Assembly: GCA_000818945.1 (NCBI GenBank)
Contig: KN805384.1
Span: 280,265-344,264, forward strand
Reading direction: 5' to 3'
DNA: 64,000 bases
Source: Schizochytrium sp. CCTCC M209059
Lineage: Eukaryota; Sar; Bigyra; Thraustochytrida; Thraustochytriidae
The notes beneath the pieces are model-generated. The model was not told the origin of the DNA. It made no database searches and worked only from the letters and a program-made list of their open reading frames with translations. This document shows positions 42,683 to 50,348 of this stretch, piece after piece (position 1 is the first letter of the stretch; each line of letters starts with the position of its first letter). The position numbers were made by a program, and so were the translations under genes.

Positions 42683-45547
42683 CTACATGTTGAGGAAGCG
42701 GCGGAACTCGTTCAGGGTGATGGTACCGTCACCATCAACATCGAGAGAATTGACGAGAATGGTAAGCTCGTAGCGAGAAAGGTGCTCGCCGAGCGGGGTA
42801 GCCAAGAGAGCCTTGCGCAGCTCCTTGAGCGACAAAGTCTTGTTGTTGTTGGTATCAGCCTCCTGGAAGATGTCCTCGATGGAGCTATCCGGCATTGCAG
42901 TTCGAATGAGCTCGGAGGTGCGGGTAGTGAGCTGAAGAATGAAAGGATCGACATTCTCGATGGTGCGAGCGACAGAGTATTTGCGAGAAAGGCGCTTGAG
43001 CTCAGCCTCCGAAAGAGCTTCATCGTCGGGCTCCTGCATAAAGACCTTGCGCGTGATGAACTCCTGACGCTTGAGCTGGATTGCGACCTCGACAGGGACA
43101 TCGGGCACCACAAAGTCAATGATGACCTTGAGGGTAAGCACGGCACCGACAAAGAGGACCCAGAGCCAAACGCGACGGGCTTCCTCGTCTTCATCAAACT
43201 TGAGAATCGTCGACGAGAAGAGGATGACACTGGCGTTCGAAAGTACCGCGACAAAGCCCATGATGGAGAAGATCTTGCGCCAGGTGCCAATATCCTCGGC
43301 GACCTCGAGGGCGGGGCGACGGCTGAGAATGCAGACCTTGTACGAGTCAACACGGACCTCGATGAAGTTGTTGATGAGGGCAAGAAGCGGCGCAATGGGG
43401 AAGGCAGCGACGAAAAGCGAGACGTAGCCGAACTGGATAGCCAGCTCAAGGTAGTCATCAAAGGGGGACTCGTAGAACTTGAGGTAGAACTGGTACTCTA
43501 CCGGGGACTTCATGCGCTGGCGCACGGCCATGTTCTCCATATCGATGTCAAATTTCTCCTCGTCATCTTCTGCCGCATCGACGGACTGCTTGTGGACGCC
43601 GAGGGCATTGCCCATCTCGTCGAATCCGGCCTGCATATCGTCGGCGGCCTGCTTGGCCTTCTTGGCAATCGCCTTGGCGTGCGCACGAATGTCGAGAATC
43701 TTCTTCACGTAGGCCATGATGATAGGGATACCGACCTCCTGAATGTTGTTGACGAAGATCTGCGTACCAAAGATAATAAAGAGCGAGTACGCGAGCGAGC
43801 CGTAGCAAACGTCGGCGTTGACAATCAGCTCCTTTTCGCTATCCGTCGCGGCGCTGGCGAGCAGTTCCTCGGCCGAAGCGACGCAAAGCTGGGTGATGCC
43901 GAGAATGTCGCTGCCACTCTTGATGAAGGCAAAGTACGTGAGCGTGGCGTAAGAGTTGACAAAGGAAAAGATAAAAGTCTTGGTGATGAGAGCGTCTTCC
44001 CACTGAATGTTGGTGCGCCAGTTCTCCCAGTTCGTGAGCCAGCGCGCGACGAGCTTGTACACGTTACCAAGAATGAGAATCACGACTGCGTTGACCACAA
44101 GAGCGAGCTGCGGGGCAACAGAAGGAGGAATAGCACCGGTGCTGAACTCTGTCGAGGATGCGACAACCTTGAGCACAAGAATGCCTGTAATGGCAGCAAT
44201 GACAACGACAATGGACGCGGCAATGACAGACGCAGAGACAAAGAGCTTCGAGAACAGGCTGGTCTTGGAGTAGTACTCGATCGGCTCGCCGTTGGTAGGG
44301 TCCGGAATAATATGCGTGGCCTTGAATTGTACGCGGTTGCTCGTCTCCTTTTCGTAGTTGCTCGTGCCCCATTTAAGAGCGAAGCGGGCTTCTTTGCGCT
44401 TCCAGAACTCGATGAGCAACGACGCCCAGAGAGAGATGAAGAGGGCAAAGACGGGCGCCTCGGGAACCTGGGTGTACAGCTCTGTCTCGTAGACAGTTTT
44501 GTTAAAGAGCTGACCGTTCTCCAGCGTGACGGTGACATTCGACGCGATGAGCTCGGCGGTTCCGGAACCAACAATGTTAAAGCTTCCAGTGTCTGCATTG
44601 AGCTGGATCATCTGGTGAACGAAGATGAGGGTGCCAATTATGGCAGGCGGGACGAGCCAGAGCGTGTAGTGGCCAAGAAAGGCAAAGTAAAGCGCGATCT
44701 TCTCGCCTGCGTAGTTGCGGATCTCCTCGAGGGGCTGCTGCCATGGCATTCGCGTGGGCTTGTTCCACTCCTCAAAGAGCTTGTCTGGGGTGAGCTCCTT
44801 TGACAGGGCGCGAGCAGTGCCAAGCTGCAGAGGGTACGACGCCAGGAGAACCTTTTTGTAGGTGAGCTTCTTGACGTCAAGGAAGGCGCCGGCAAGGCCA
44901 TGCTCGGGATCCTTGAGCTTGGTGCGCGTGAGGATTTTGCCCAAAAGCTTAATTCGATCGGCCGGACGGAGAATCGTGCCGTCTTCGTAGGTTTTGTAGA
45001 CCTGGACGCCATGCTCTTTGAGGATTCGATGCTCCCAGGCGTCGTTGTAGCGGACGTGAATGTCCTTCCAGGGGCTCAGCGAGGTCTGCTGGCGAATGTA
45101 CTTGGCAACCTGGGTCTGGTCCATGTCGTGCCACTGGTTGTCAATGCCCTTGTACTTGAAGTCTCCCGGTACCTCGACGGAGGGAGGGAACGGGAAGTCA
45201 AGGTAGAGCGGAGCGCGTTGCGCCTCGGCGGTCTCGGCAATGGTCTTGAGGTTCTTCTCATCGCACTTGAGCCTGTACTCTTGAATGTCTGCCTCCTTGA
45301 GAAGGCGTCCATCGGTGGCGCCGACCTTGCAGAAGATTTGGAGCTTGGTGCTGCTGTAAAAGAGGATGGTGTGGAGACCTGCTGCGGCCAAGTCTCCGAG
45401 GATGGCCTCCCGCGCGGCCTCGACTTCCTCTGCCTTTTTGCCCGAGGGCACCGGGAAGACGAGGCAGTAAAGCCACGAGACGCCATCCACGCGATCGGCC
45501 TCGACCTCCTCCTGCGACTTTAGGGGATCCTCATCCTTGTCGCCCAT
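42683..45547 (-). CDS. Anoctamin/TMEM16-family protein with C-terminal EF-hands
   Basis: 954 aa from ATG at 45547; nine further codons upstream start only at GTG. The N-terminal cytosolic domain (1-270) leads into about ten membrane segments. The anoctamin core is visible: LFISLWASLLIEFWKRKEA, NVYKLVARWLTNWENWRT, IFSFVNSYATLTYFAF, and FGYVSLFVAAFPIAPLLAL followed by INNFIEVRVDSYK, which is the diagnostic TM7-8 stretch bearing acidic Ca2+ ligands. Anoctamins are Ca2+-activated chloride channels or lipid scramblases; which one cannot be told from reading. Unusually for the family, the C-terminus carries two canonical EF-hand loops, DTNNNKTLSLKE (898-909) and DVDGDGTITLNE (936-947). A 758-codon open frame on the other strand is a shadow. 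The leader on its sense strand carries GACA/GGCA repeats. Confidence 0.93.
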   Translation of the reverse strand: MGDKDEDPLKSQEEVEADRVDGVSWLYCLVFPVPSGKKAEEVEAAREAILGDLAAAGLHTILFYSSTKLQIFCKVGATDGRLLKEADIQEYRLKCDEKNLKTIAETAEAQRAPLYLDFPFPPSVEVPGDFKYKGIDNQWHDMDQTQVAKYIRQQTSLSPWKDIHVRYNDAWEHRILKEHGVQVYKTYEDGTILRPADRIKLLGKILTRTKLKDPEHGLAGAFLDVKKLTYKKVLLASYPLQLGTARALSKELTPDKLFEEWNKPTRMPWQQPLEEIRNYAGEKIALYFAFLGHYTLWLVPPAIIGTLIFVHQMIQLNADTGSFNIVGSGTAELIASNVTVTLENGQLFNKTVYETELYTQVPEAPVFALFISLWASLLIEFWKRKEARFALKWGTSNYEKETSNRVQFKATHIIPDPTNGEPIEYYSKTSLFSKLFVSASVIAASIVVVIAAITGILVLKVVASSTEFSTGAIPPSVAPQLALVVNAVVILILGNVYKLVARWLTNWENWRTNIQWEDALITKTFIFSFVNSYATLTYFAFIKSGSDILGITQLCVASAEELLASAATDSEKELIVNADVCYGSLAYSLFIIFGTQIFVNNIQEVGIPIIMAYVKKILDIRAHAKAIAKKAKQAADDMQAGFDEMGNALGVHKQSVDAAEDDEEKFDIDMENMAVRQRMKSPVEYQFYLKFYESPFDDYLELAIQFGYVSLFVAAFPIAPLLALINNFIEVRVDSYKVCILSRRPALEVAEDIGTWRKIFSIMGFVAVLSNASVILFSSTILKFDEDEEARRVWLWVLFVGAVLTLKVIIDFVVPDVPVEVAIQLKRQEFITRKVFMQEPDDEALSEAELKRLSRKYSVARTIENVDPFILQLTTRTSELIRTAMPDSSIEDIFQEADTNNNKTLSLKELRKALLATPLGEHLSRYELTILVNSLDVDGDGTITLNEFRRFLNM

Positions 45548-45673
45548 GGTGGTCTCCACCTGAAACTTAGACACCTTGCTTTTCTCCTTTTACCCTCGCT
45601 CGCGGTCGGTCTGCGCGCGTGCCTCGTTCCCTGCGGCGACTTGCGTCGCGCTGTGCCCGGCTGGCCGCGTCCG

Positions 45674-45700
45674 CCTGCCTGTCTGCCTGTCTGTCTGTGT
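45674..45700 (-). repeat. GACA/GGCA leader repeat of anoctamin
   Basis: On the minus strand this reads ACAGACAGACAGGCAGACAG-type words, 125-155 bp upstream of the anoctamin ATG. Confidence 0.85.
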
Positions 45701-46541
45701 CCGTGTCTGCGTCCGCGTCGGCGAGCGCGCGGGCGAGGAGCCTCGACGCGCGGCGTCGCGCGCGAGCACGTGTGCGTTTCGGCTTTTGGGCTCTGCCGCC
45801 GCGCTGGACGCGGGTGCCGCACTGGCGCGGACGAGGGCGAAATGAATGAACAATGGAAGCGACACAACTGGACTCGCTGTTTCTCGCTTCGCTTTGTTGA
45901 TTGACTGCCGCGACGGCGGCGAGGCCAGCCAGCACGTGCAGTGCGTGCACGCACGCCGGAGACCAGTTTTCCCGAAAGTTTTACTTTACCTACTTTCCCA
46001 AAGGGCTTTCCTTTTATTTATTTTTTTTACTTTCCTTTCCTTTCCTTGCCTTGCCTTCCCTTCCCATCCTCTCTTCCTCGCTTTGCTCCACTTCGCGCCG
46101 CTGTATTCTGCACTTCGCGAGCGATACCTTCCACGCACTTGCCTTGCTCGCTTGCTGGCTTGCTTGCTTGCTGTTGCTTGGGTTTATTTACGCATCGTTC
46201 GTGCGCGAGAATGGACGCGCATGCAGTGTGCTCCCTCCCCGCTAGGACTCGCTAGAGGCTGCCTAGCCGGAGCTGGACACCGGCCATTGCACACCAGTCG
46301 GCCTCGCGCCGAGATCGAGCTTGCAGCCAGAAGACGCGAGACTAACCCCGGCGCCAGGAGAGGAGCCTCCGCAGCCGCGCTCGACCGCCGGCTGCAGCCC
46401 TGCAGGCGCGAGCAGCCAGCCACACCACTGCCAGCCGCAGCCTGGCCGGAGGCAGCCGTCACGACGCTTGCCCAGCACGTGCCGCTAACCAACATTTTTT
46501 TTGTTAAAGGGGTGTGTGCACGGGACCACCTTAAAGGCGCA

Positions 46542-46561
46542 CGGGGCCCGAAAGGGCCCTG
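46542..46561. other. Perfect GNRA-capped hairpin
   Basis: GGGCCC, GAAA, GGGCCC with one more G-U and one C-G pair outside gives an 8-bp stem closed by a GAAA tetraloop. Strong as an RNA hairpin; no RNA family recognised in its surroundings. Confidence 0.5.
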
Positions 46562-46800
46562 AAAGAGATGCTTAAGGCGAGGAACCACGTAGGTTTTCGG
46601 CAACACAATCCACCGCATCGACCGCGATCTTTCGATGGTTGACGCTGATGCCTGCCTGTCACGGCGCTGAAGCTGAAGTTGGAGTAAGAGCTGTTGCTGT
46701 GCGAGGCGCTGTCTGTCGTAAGTAAAAGTCTCTAGCTGCCTGCTGTGCTCAGCTCATCGACTCGTCGGACGGACGGTCAAGATAGGTTGTTAGGCCAATT

Positions 46801-46857
46801 TGCCTGCCGCTGCTGCTGCTGCCTGCCGCTGCTGCTGCTGCCTGCCACTGCTACTGC
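46801..46857. repeat. Tandem 19-mer, three copies
   Basis: Unit TGCCTGCCGCTGCTGCTGC at 46801, 46820 and (with two changes) 46839, continuing into pure CTG units to 46873. Confidence 0.95.
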
Positions 46858-47060
46858 TGCTGCTGCTGCTGCTTAACGTCACACAGGCAAATAGGTATGA
46901 TAATCGCAGACAAGTCCGTGGCTGACAAGATGCATTTCACTAATTGTCGTTCATCTTAGTGGGCCTTGGCCAGTTTGTTGAGCCGCTGCCGGTCCCGCTA
47001 TCTACTGCTACTGGCTCCCATCGACGCATCGACGTCGTTACCGCGGGCCCCTCACGGTCC

Positions 47061-47085
47061 CATTCATTCATTCATTCATTCATTC
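47061..47085. repeat. CATT tetranucleotide array
   Basis: About six CATT units followed by CGTTCG in the SH3-LIM upstream region. Confidence 0.95.
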
Positions 47086-47354
47086 GTTCGCTATCAATTT
47101 CTGTACGTATATATCCATGACTCATCCACTTCTTCAAGTTCACGCACATCATAGGACAGTCAAACTCACGTCGGCCAAAAGCAAGGCGACGGCGCCCCTC
47201 ACGCGCTTCTCGTCGTAGCAACAGTAGTCCGTAGTAAGTCAACTCGCGCACACGTGCACACCCGCTCTTCTTCTTCTTCTGGCCCCACTTTCTTTCTCCT
47301 TTCCAAGTTTCTTCCTACGCCATTGTGCGCGGTGCGCACACCTCCATCCATACT

Positions 47355-47514
47355 CCACTTGCGGCCGGCGCATAGTACTATACTTCACCCGCCACGGCAG
47401 GCACGCAGGCGGAGAGGCGCGCAGGGCCGCGGTGGAGGTATGTATGGCTTTGCTGACCGGCGCGGCCACTTGCGGGGCGGCGCCGCAAGTGGGCTATGGC
47501 CGCCCCGCAAGTGG
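47355..47514. promoter_or_regulatory. Cluster of four CCACTTGCGG sites upstream of SH3-LIM gene
   Basis: Exact 10-mers: CCACTTGCGG at 47355 and 47466, and its complement CCGCAAGTGG at 47483 and 47505. The last three, with flanking GGGGCGG, form inverted repeats. Location 280-440 bp before the ATG suggests a multi-site promoter element; the binding factor is unknown. Confidence 0.55.
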
Positions 47515-47794
47515 GCCATGGGCCGCGATAACACACTTGCCGCGGGCGCACATGGACCTGGACTCGGCGCGTGCCGCGGAGCAGGAGCCTGAGGAGGAGC
47601 ACGAGCATGAGGACGCGGAGCACAACGCCAAGAGCGCGAACGCGCAGAGCGTGTCGAGGTCGGGGCCCGGCAAGGTCGCTCCGAAGCGAGGACCGCGGCG
47701 CGCAGGCAGAGCGGGGAGGCGGACGAGCGGGGAGGCGCGCGGCGAGAAGAGGAGCGAGCGAGGCCCAGCTGAAGCGTCAGGCAAGCAAGCAAGC

Positions 47795-49090
47795 ATGGCG
47801 GACGAGGAGGGCACCCTGGCGGTGGCCATCTACGACTTCGAGCCGCTGCGCGATGACCACCTGAGGTTCAAGGCCGGAGATGTGCTGCTGGTGATGGAGA
47901 TGAACGAGAACGGGTGGTGGAAGGGGTCCGATGCCGAAGGCCGCGTCGGCGAGTTCCCGTACAACTACGTGGAGCTCCGCGACGGCGTCGGCGCAAGCTT
48001 CCCCGTGTGCAAGGCGCTCTTTGACTACGCGGGTGTCAACGACGGCGACCTCGCGTTCCAGGAGGGCGACCTCGTCACCCTCATTCGCGAGCTCAACGCG
48101 GATTGGTGGGTCGGCCGCCTCAAGTCCGGAGAGGAGGGCACCTTTCCATCCGCGTACGTCGAGCGCACCGAGCTCGAGGATGTCGAGGCCGCCAAGGCCG
48201 AGAAGAAGAGGTGGAGCACGATGCGCAAGGACGCCCAGCGCGCCCTCAAGGATGCTGAAAAGGAGAAAAAGGCTCTTGAGAAGAAACTTGCCAAGGAAAA
48301 GGCCGAGGCCGAGGAAAAGGAGCGCCTCCTCGAGGAGGCTCGCGCCGCCGCCGAGCGCGCTCGCATCGCCGAGGAGGAACTCGCGCGCGTCAAGGCTGAG
48401 ACTGCGCGCCTCAAACGCATGGAGGAAGAGCGTAAGGCACGCCGTAGCCAGCGCGCCTCCATGCGCGTCGCTGCTGGCCACGCCCGCGTCCGTGCCAAGG
48501 CCGATTCGGTCGCCAAGCGATTCGACGGCTTCTCCCCTGGCCCTGCGCCGCCCCCGAAAGCGTCGGCTTATGACGACGACGACGACTTCTTTGGCAAGCC
48601 TGCTGACGAACCGCCCGTTCCTCCTCGCAATACTGGCAGATCCACTGCGGCCAGTTCCCAGGCCACCTCCGAGGCTGACGCCGAAGAAGATGCAGAGTCT
48701 GCTGCTAACGCCGAAGCCGAGGTCGTGGCCGAGGCACCGCCTCGGGAAACGAAGTTTAAGTACAATGCAAAGTTTGCTAATCTCGGTGGTGGTTCACGCT
48801 GCGCCACCTGCGGCAAGATTGTCGGCTTCGCAGACAAGGTCAAGGCACTTGGCAAGGAGTACCACACCAATTGCTTTCGCTGCTCCACCTGCTCCGTCGT
48901 TCTGCGTCAGGGCGAGTGGCGTGGTCATGGCGATTTCCCTTACTGCCACAAGTGCCATGCACAGGGCTTTGGTATCAAGGGTTTCGGATTCGGTGGCTCC
49001 GTCGTTCCTGTCTCGGCGGGCTCTGGTCCTGCCGAGGCCGAAGTCGATGACGCGCCGCTCTTTGATTCCCTCAAGACATCTTCCACCTGA
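47795..49090 (+). CDS. SH3-SH3-coiled coil-LIM adaptor protein
   Basis: A 431-aa cytosolic adaptor. The ATG at 47795 follows GCAAGCAAGCAAGC directly; the 121 codons upstream are repeat and leader. SH3-1 about residues 8-61 (ALYDF-type AIYDFEPL, NGWWKG, GEFPYNYVE) and SH3-2 about 81-135 (ALFDYAGVNDGDLAF, ADWWVG, GTFPSAYVE) both keep the Trp pair and final Pro/Tyr of a peptide-binding groove. A charged Lys/Glu/Ala-rich coiled coil spans about 140-235, then a Pro/Ala/Glu-rich linker, then one LIM domain about 335-388 with ligands CATC, H and C in YHTNC, CSTC, and C/H in YCHKCH. This set of domains suggests actin-cytoskeleton or endocytic scaffolding, as in LASP and CRP-like proteins; the partner is not predictable. 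The order SH3-SH3-LIM differs from animal LASP (LIM first). Confidence 0.9.
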   Translation: MADEEGTLAVAIYDFEPLRDDHLRFKAGDVLLVMEMNENGWWKGSDAEGRVGEFPYNYVELRDGVGASFPVCKALFDYAGVNDGDLAFQEGDLVTLIRELNADWWVGRLKSGEEGTFPSAYVERTELEDVEAAKAEKKRWSTMRKDAQRALKDAEKEKKALEKKLAKEKAEAEEKERLLEEARAAAERARIAEEELARVKAETARLKRMEEERKARRSQRASMRVAAGHARVRAKADSVAKRFDGFSPGPAPPPKASAYDDDDDFFGKPADEPPVPPRNTGRSTAASSQATSEADAEEDAESAANAEAEVVAEAPPRETKFKYNAKFANLGGGSRCATCGKIVGFADKVKALGKEYHTNCFRCSTCSVVLRQGEWRGHGDFPYCHKCHAQGFGIKGFGFGGSVVPVSAGSGPAEAEVDDAPLFDSLKTSST

Positions 49091-50348
49091 TCATATTCAG
49101 GCAGGCAACAGAGCAGGCAATAGGACAGCCTCTCAAGAAAGAATGGCAGATACGCACGAACAAGACCGACAGAAAAAGTACTTTTTCAGCTTTTGGATTG
49201 CATTTGCCGGACCTCGGGCACTCTTACGTGCATCATGTCAAGTCAAGTCAAGTTGAGTCAAGGACGCTGGCTGACTGGCTGTCTCTGCCCGCCCGAGAGC
49301 TCTCTCTTTCTTTCTTTCCTTTTTTTCATCATTGGGCATGGGGATCCCATCGCTTATTTACAGTCAGTCAGCCGTGCGTGACTGCGCCCGCCCATGATCG
49401 ATTACCCATTTCTCACTATCGCGATCACCCAGATCACACGAGATGCAGGCGCCCATTCTACTCTATTCTTCATTTCTCTTCTCTTCTCATCTCATCTCAT
49501 CTCATCTCTTCTCTTCTCTTCTCTGCAATATTGGAACGGCCAAAGCGCTTATTCATTTGTTCGATGTCGCCCAGATATCTTCAGCGCGCAGCTATATACC
49601 TAGTTTTTTTAAAGAAAAAATATGCAACATGAGCATGTGTTGTTCAATTTGTCGATCCGCCAGAGAATCAGTAGCGTACGTACGGGAAAAGAGCTTGCAG
49701 ATGCTACGTCCTTTGGTTTCGCTGTTACAAGCTCATTCGTTTGAAGTTGTTCCTTGCCCAAAAAACAATCAAACAAATTGGTTTCCATTTCAATCACGAG
49801 TCCCATCAGCTTCCTCGTCATCGTTTCTGTCGCACGTAGACGCAGTGGACGACACGTAGAACAACACAAACAGGATGGCTCGAGCACCCTGGCAGAGAGA
49901 CAAGTACACAAAAAAAAACATACTTCGGCGCTCTTTTGCGCCGAATAATTGGGGTCCGTTGATGCTTCTTACAAACGGCGACTTGGCCTTTTTTTTTTCA
50001 CCTTTGGCTTATTGTCAAATTTAACGCGTGCTCGCTTCGAGGCAGTGCGCTCGCTCGCTGCTACGGCGGTGATATCGAGCCAGGGGCGCGAGCTTGCTGG
50101 GATCGTTGCTACACGTGCACCGCGAGCTGCTCACATTCTCACATTCTCACATGCGAGGACACATCAACCTGTCTATACGGTCGTCCTAATTTTAGCACAA
50201 ACACACAAGAGTGCTCGTTCTCCTTTTCTCTTGTTCTCTACCTCTCGCACGCGCGCGCACGCGTCGCGCGTCTGCCGCCAAAGGAAAGAAACGGCGGCTT
50301 CACTCGTCTCCTCTCGACTCGATTAGCGCATTATCACGGAAGCGCAAA
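49091..50348. other. Spacer between SH3-LIM and WD40-IQ genes
   Basis: 1.26 kb with no convincing gene. It includes a CAAGTCAAGTCAAGTTGAGTC stretch (49237-49260), a pyrimidine CTCAT/CTTCT tract (49473-49524), T-runs, a TTTTTTTTC run (49990-49999) and TCTCACAT words near 50130-50150. Open frames upstream of 50349 begin at GTG or TTG. Confidence 0.65.
49473..49524. repeat. Polypyrimidine CTCTT/CTCAT tract
   Basis: Alternating CTTCT and CTCAT pentamers over about 50 bp in the 3' flank of the SH3-LIM gene. Confidence 0.85.

Larger units (their letters stand above)
45548..47794. other. 2.2-kb spacer between divergent anoctamin (-) and SH3-LIM (+) genes
   Basis: No credible gene. In order: GACA/GGCA repeat on the anoctamin sense strand (45674-45700), TTTCC/TTGCC array (46030-46065), TTGC words (46147-46180), a hairpin GGGCCC-GAAA-GGGCCC (46544-46559), a 19-mer triple repeat running into CTG units (46801-46873), CATT array (47061-47085), four copies of CCACTTGCGG or its complement (47355-47514), and GCAAGCAAGC right before the SH3-LIM ATG. 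Most is presumably promoter and leader. Confidence 0.65.

Noticed and set aside
42527..44803. 758-codon open frame on the + strand across the anoctamin gene
   Set aside because: It lies antisense to a clear anoctamin and its product is Leu/Asp/Arg-rich without domains. It arises because the coding strand rarely uses codons whose complement is a stop. Similar shadows: 8399-10069 (-), 19409-20440 (-), 39643-41598 (-).
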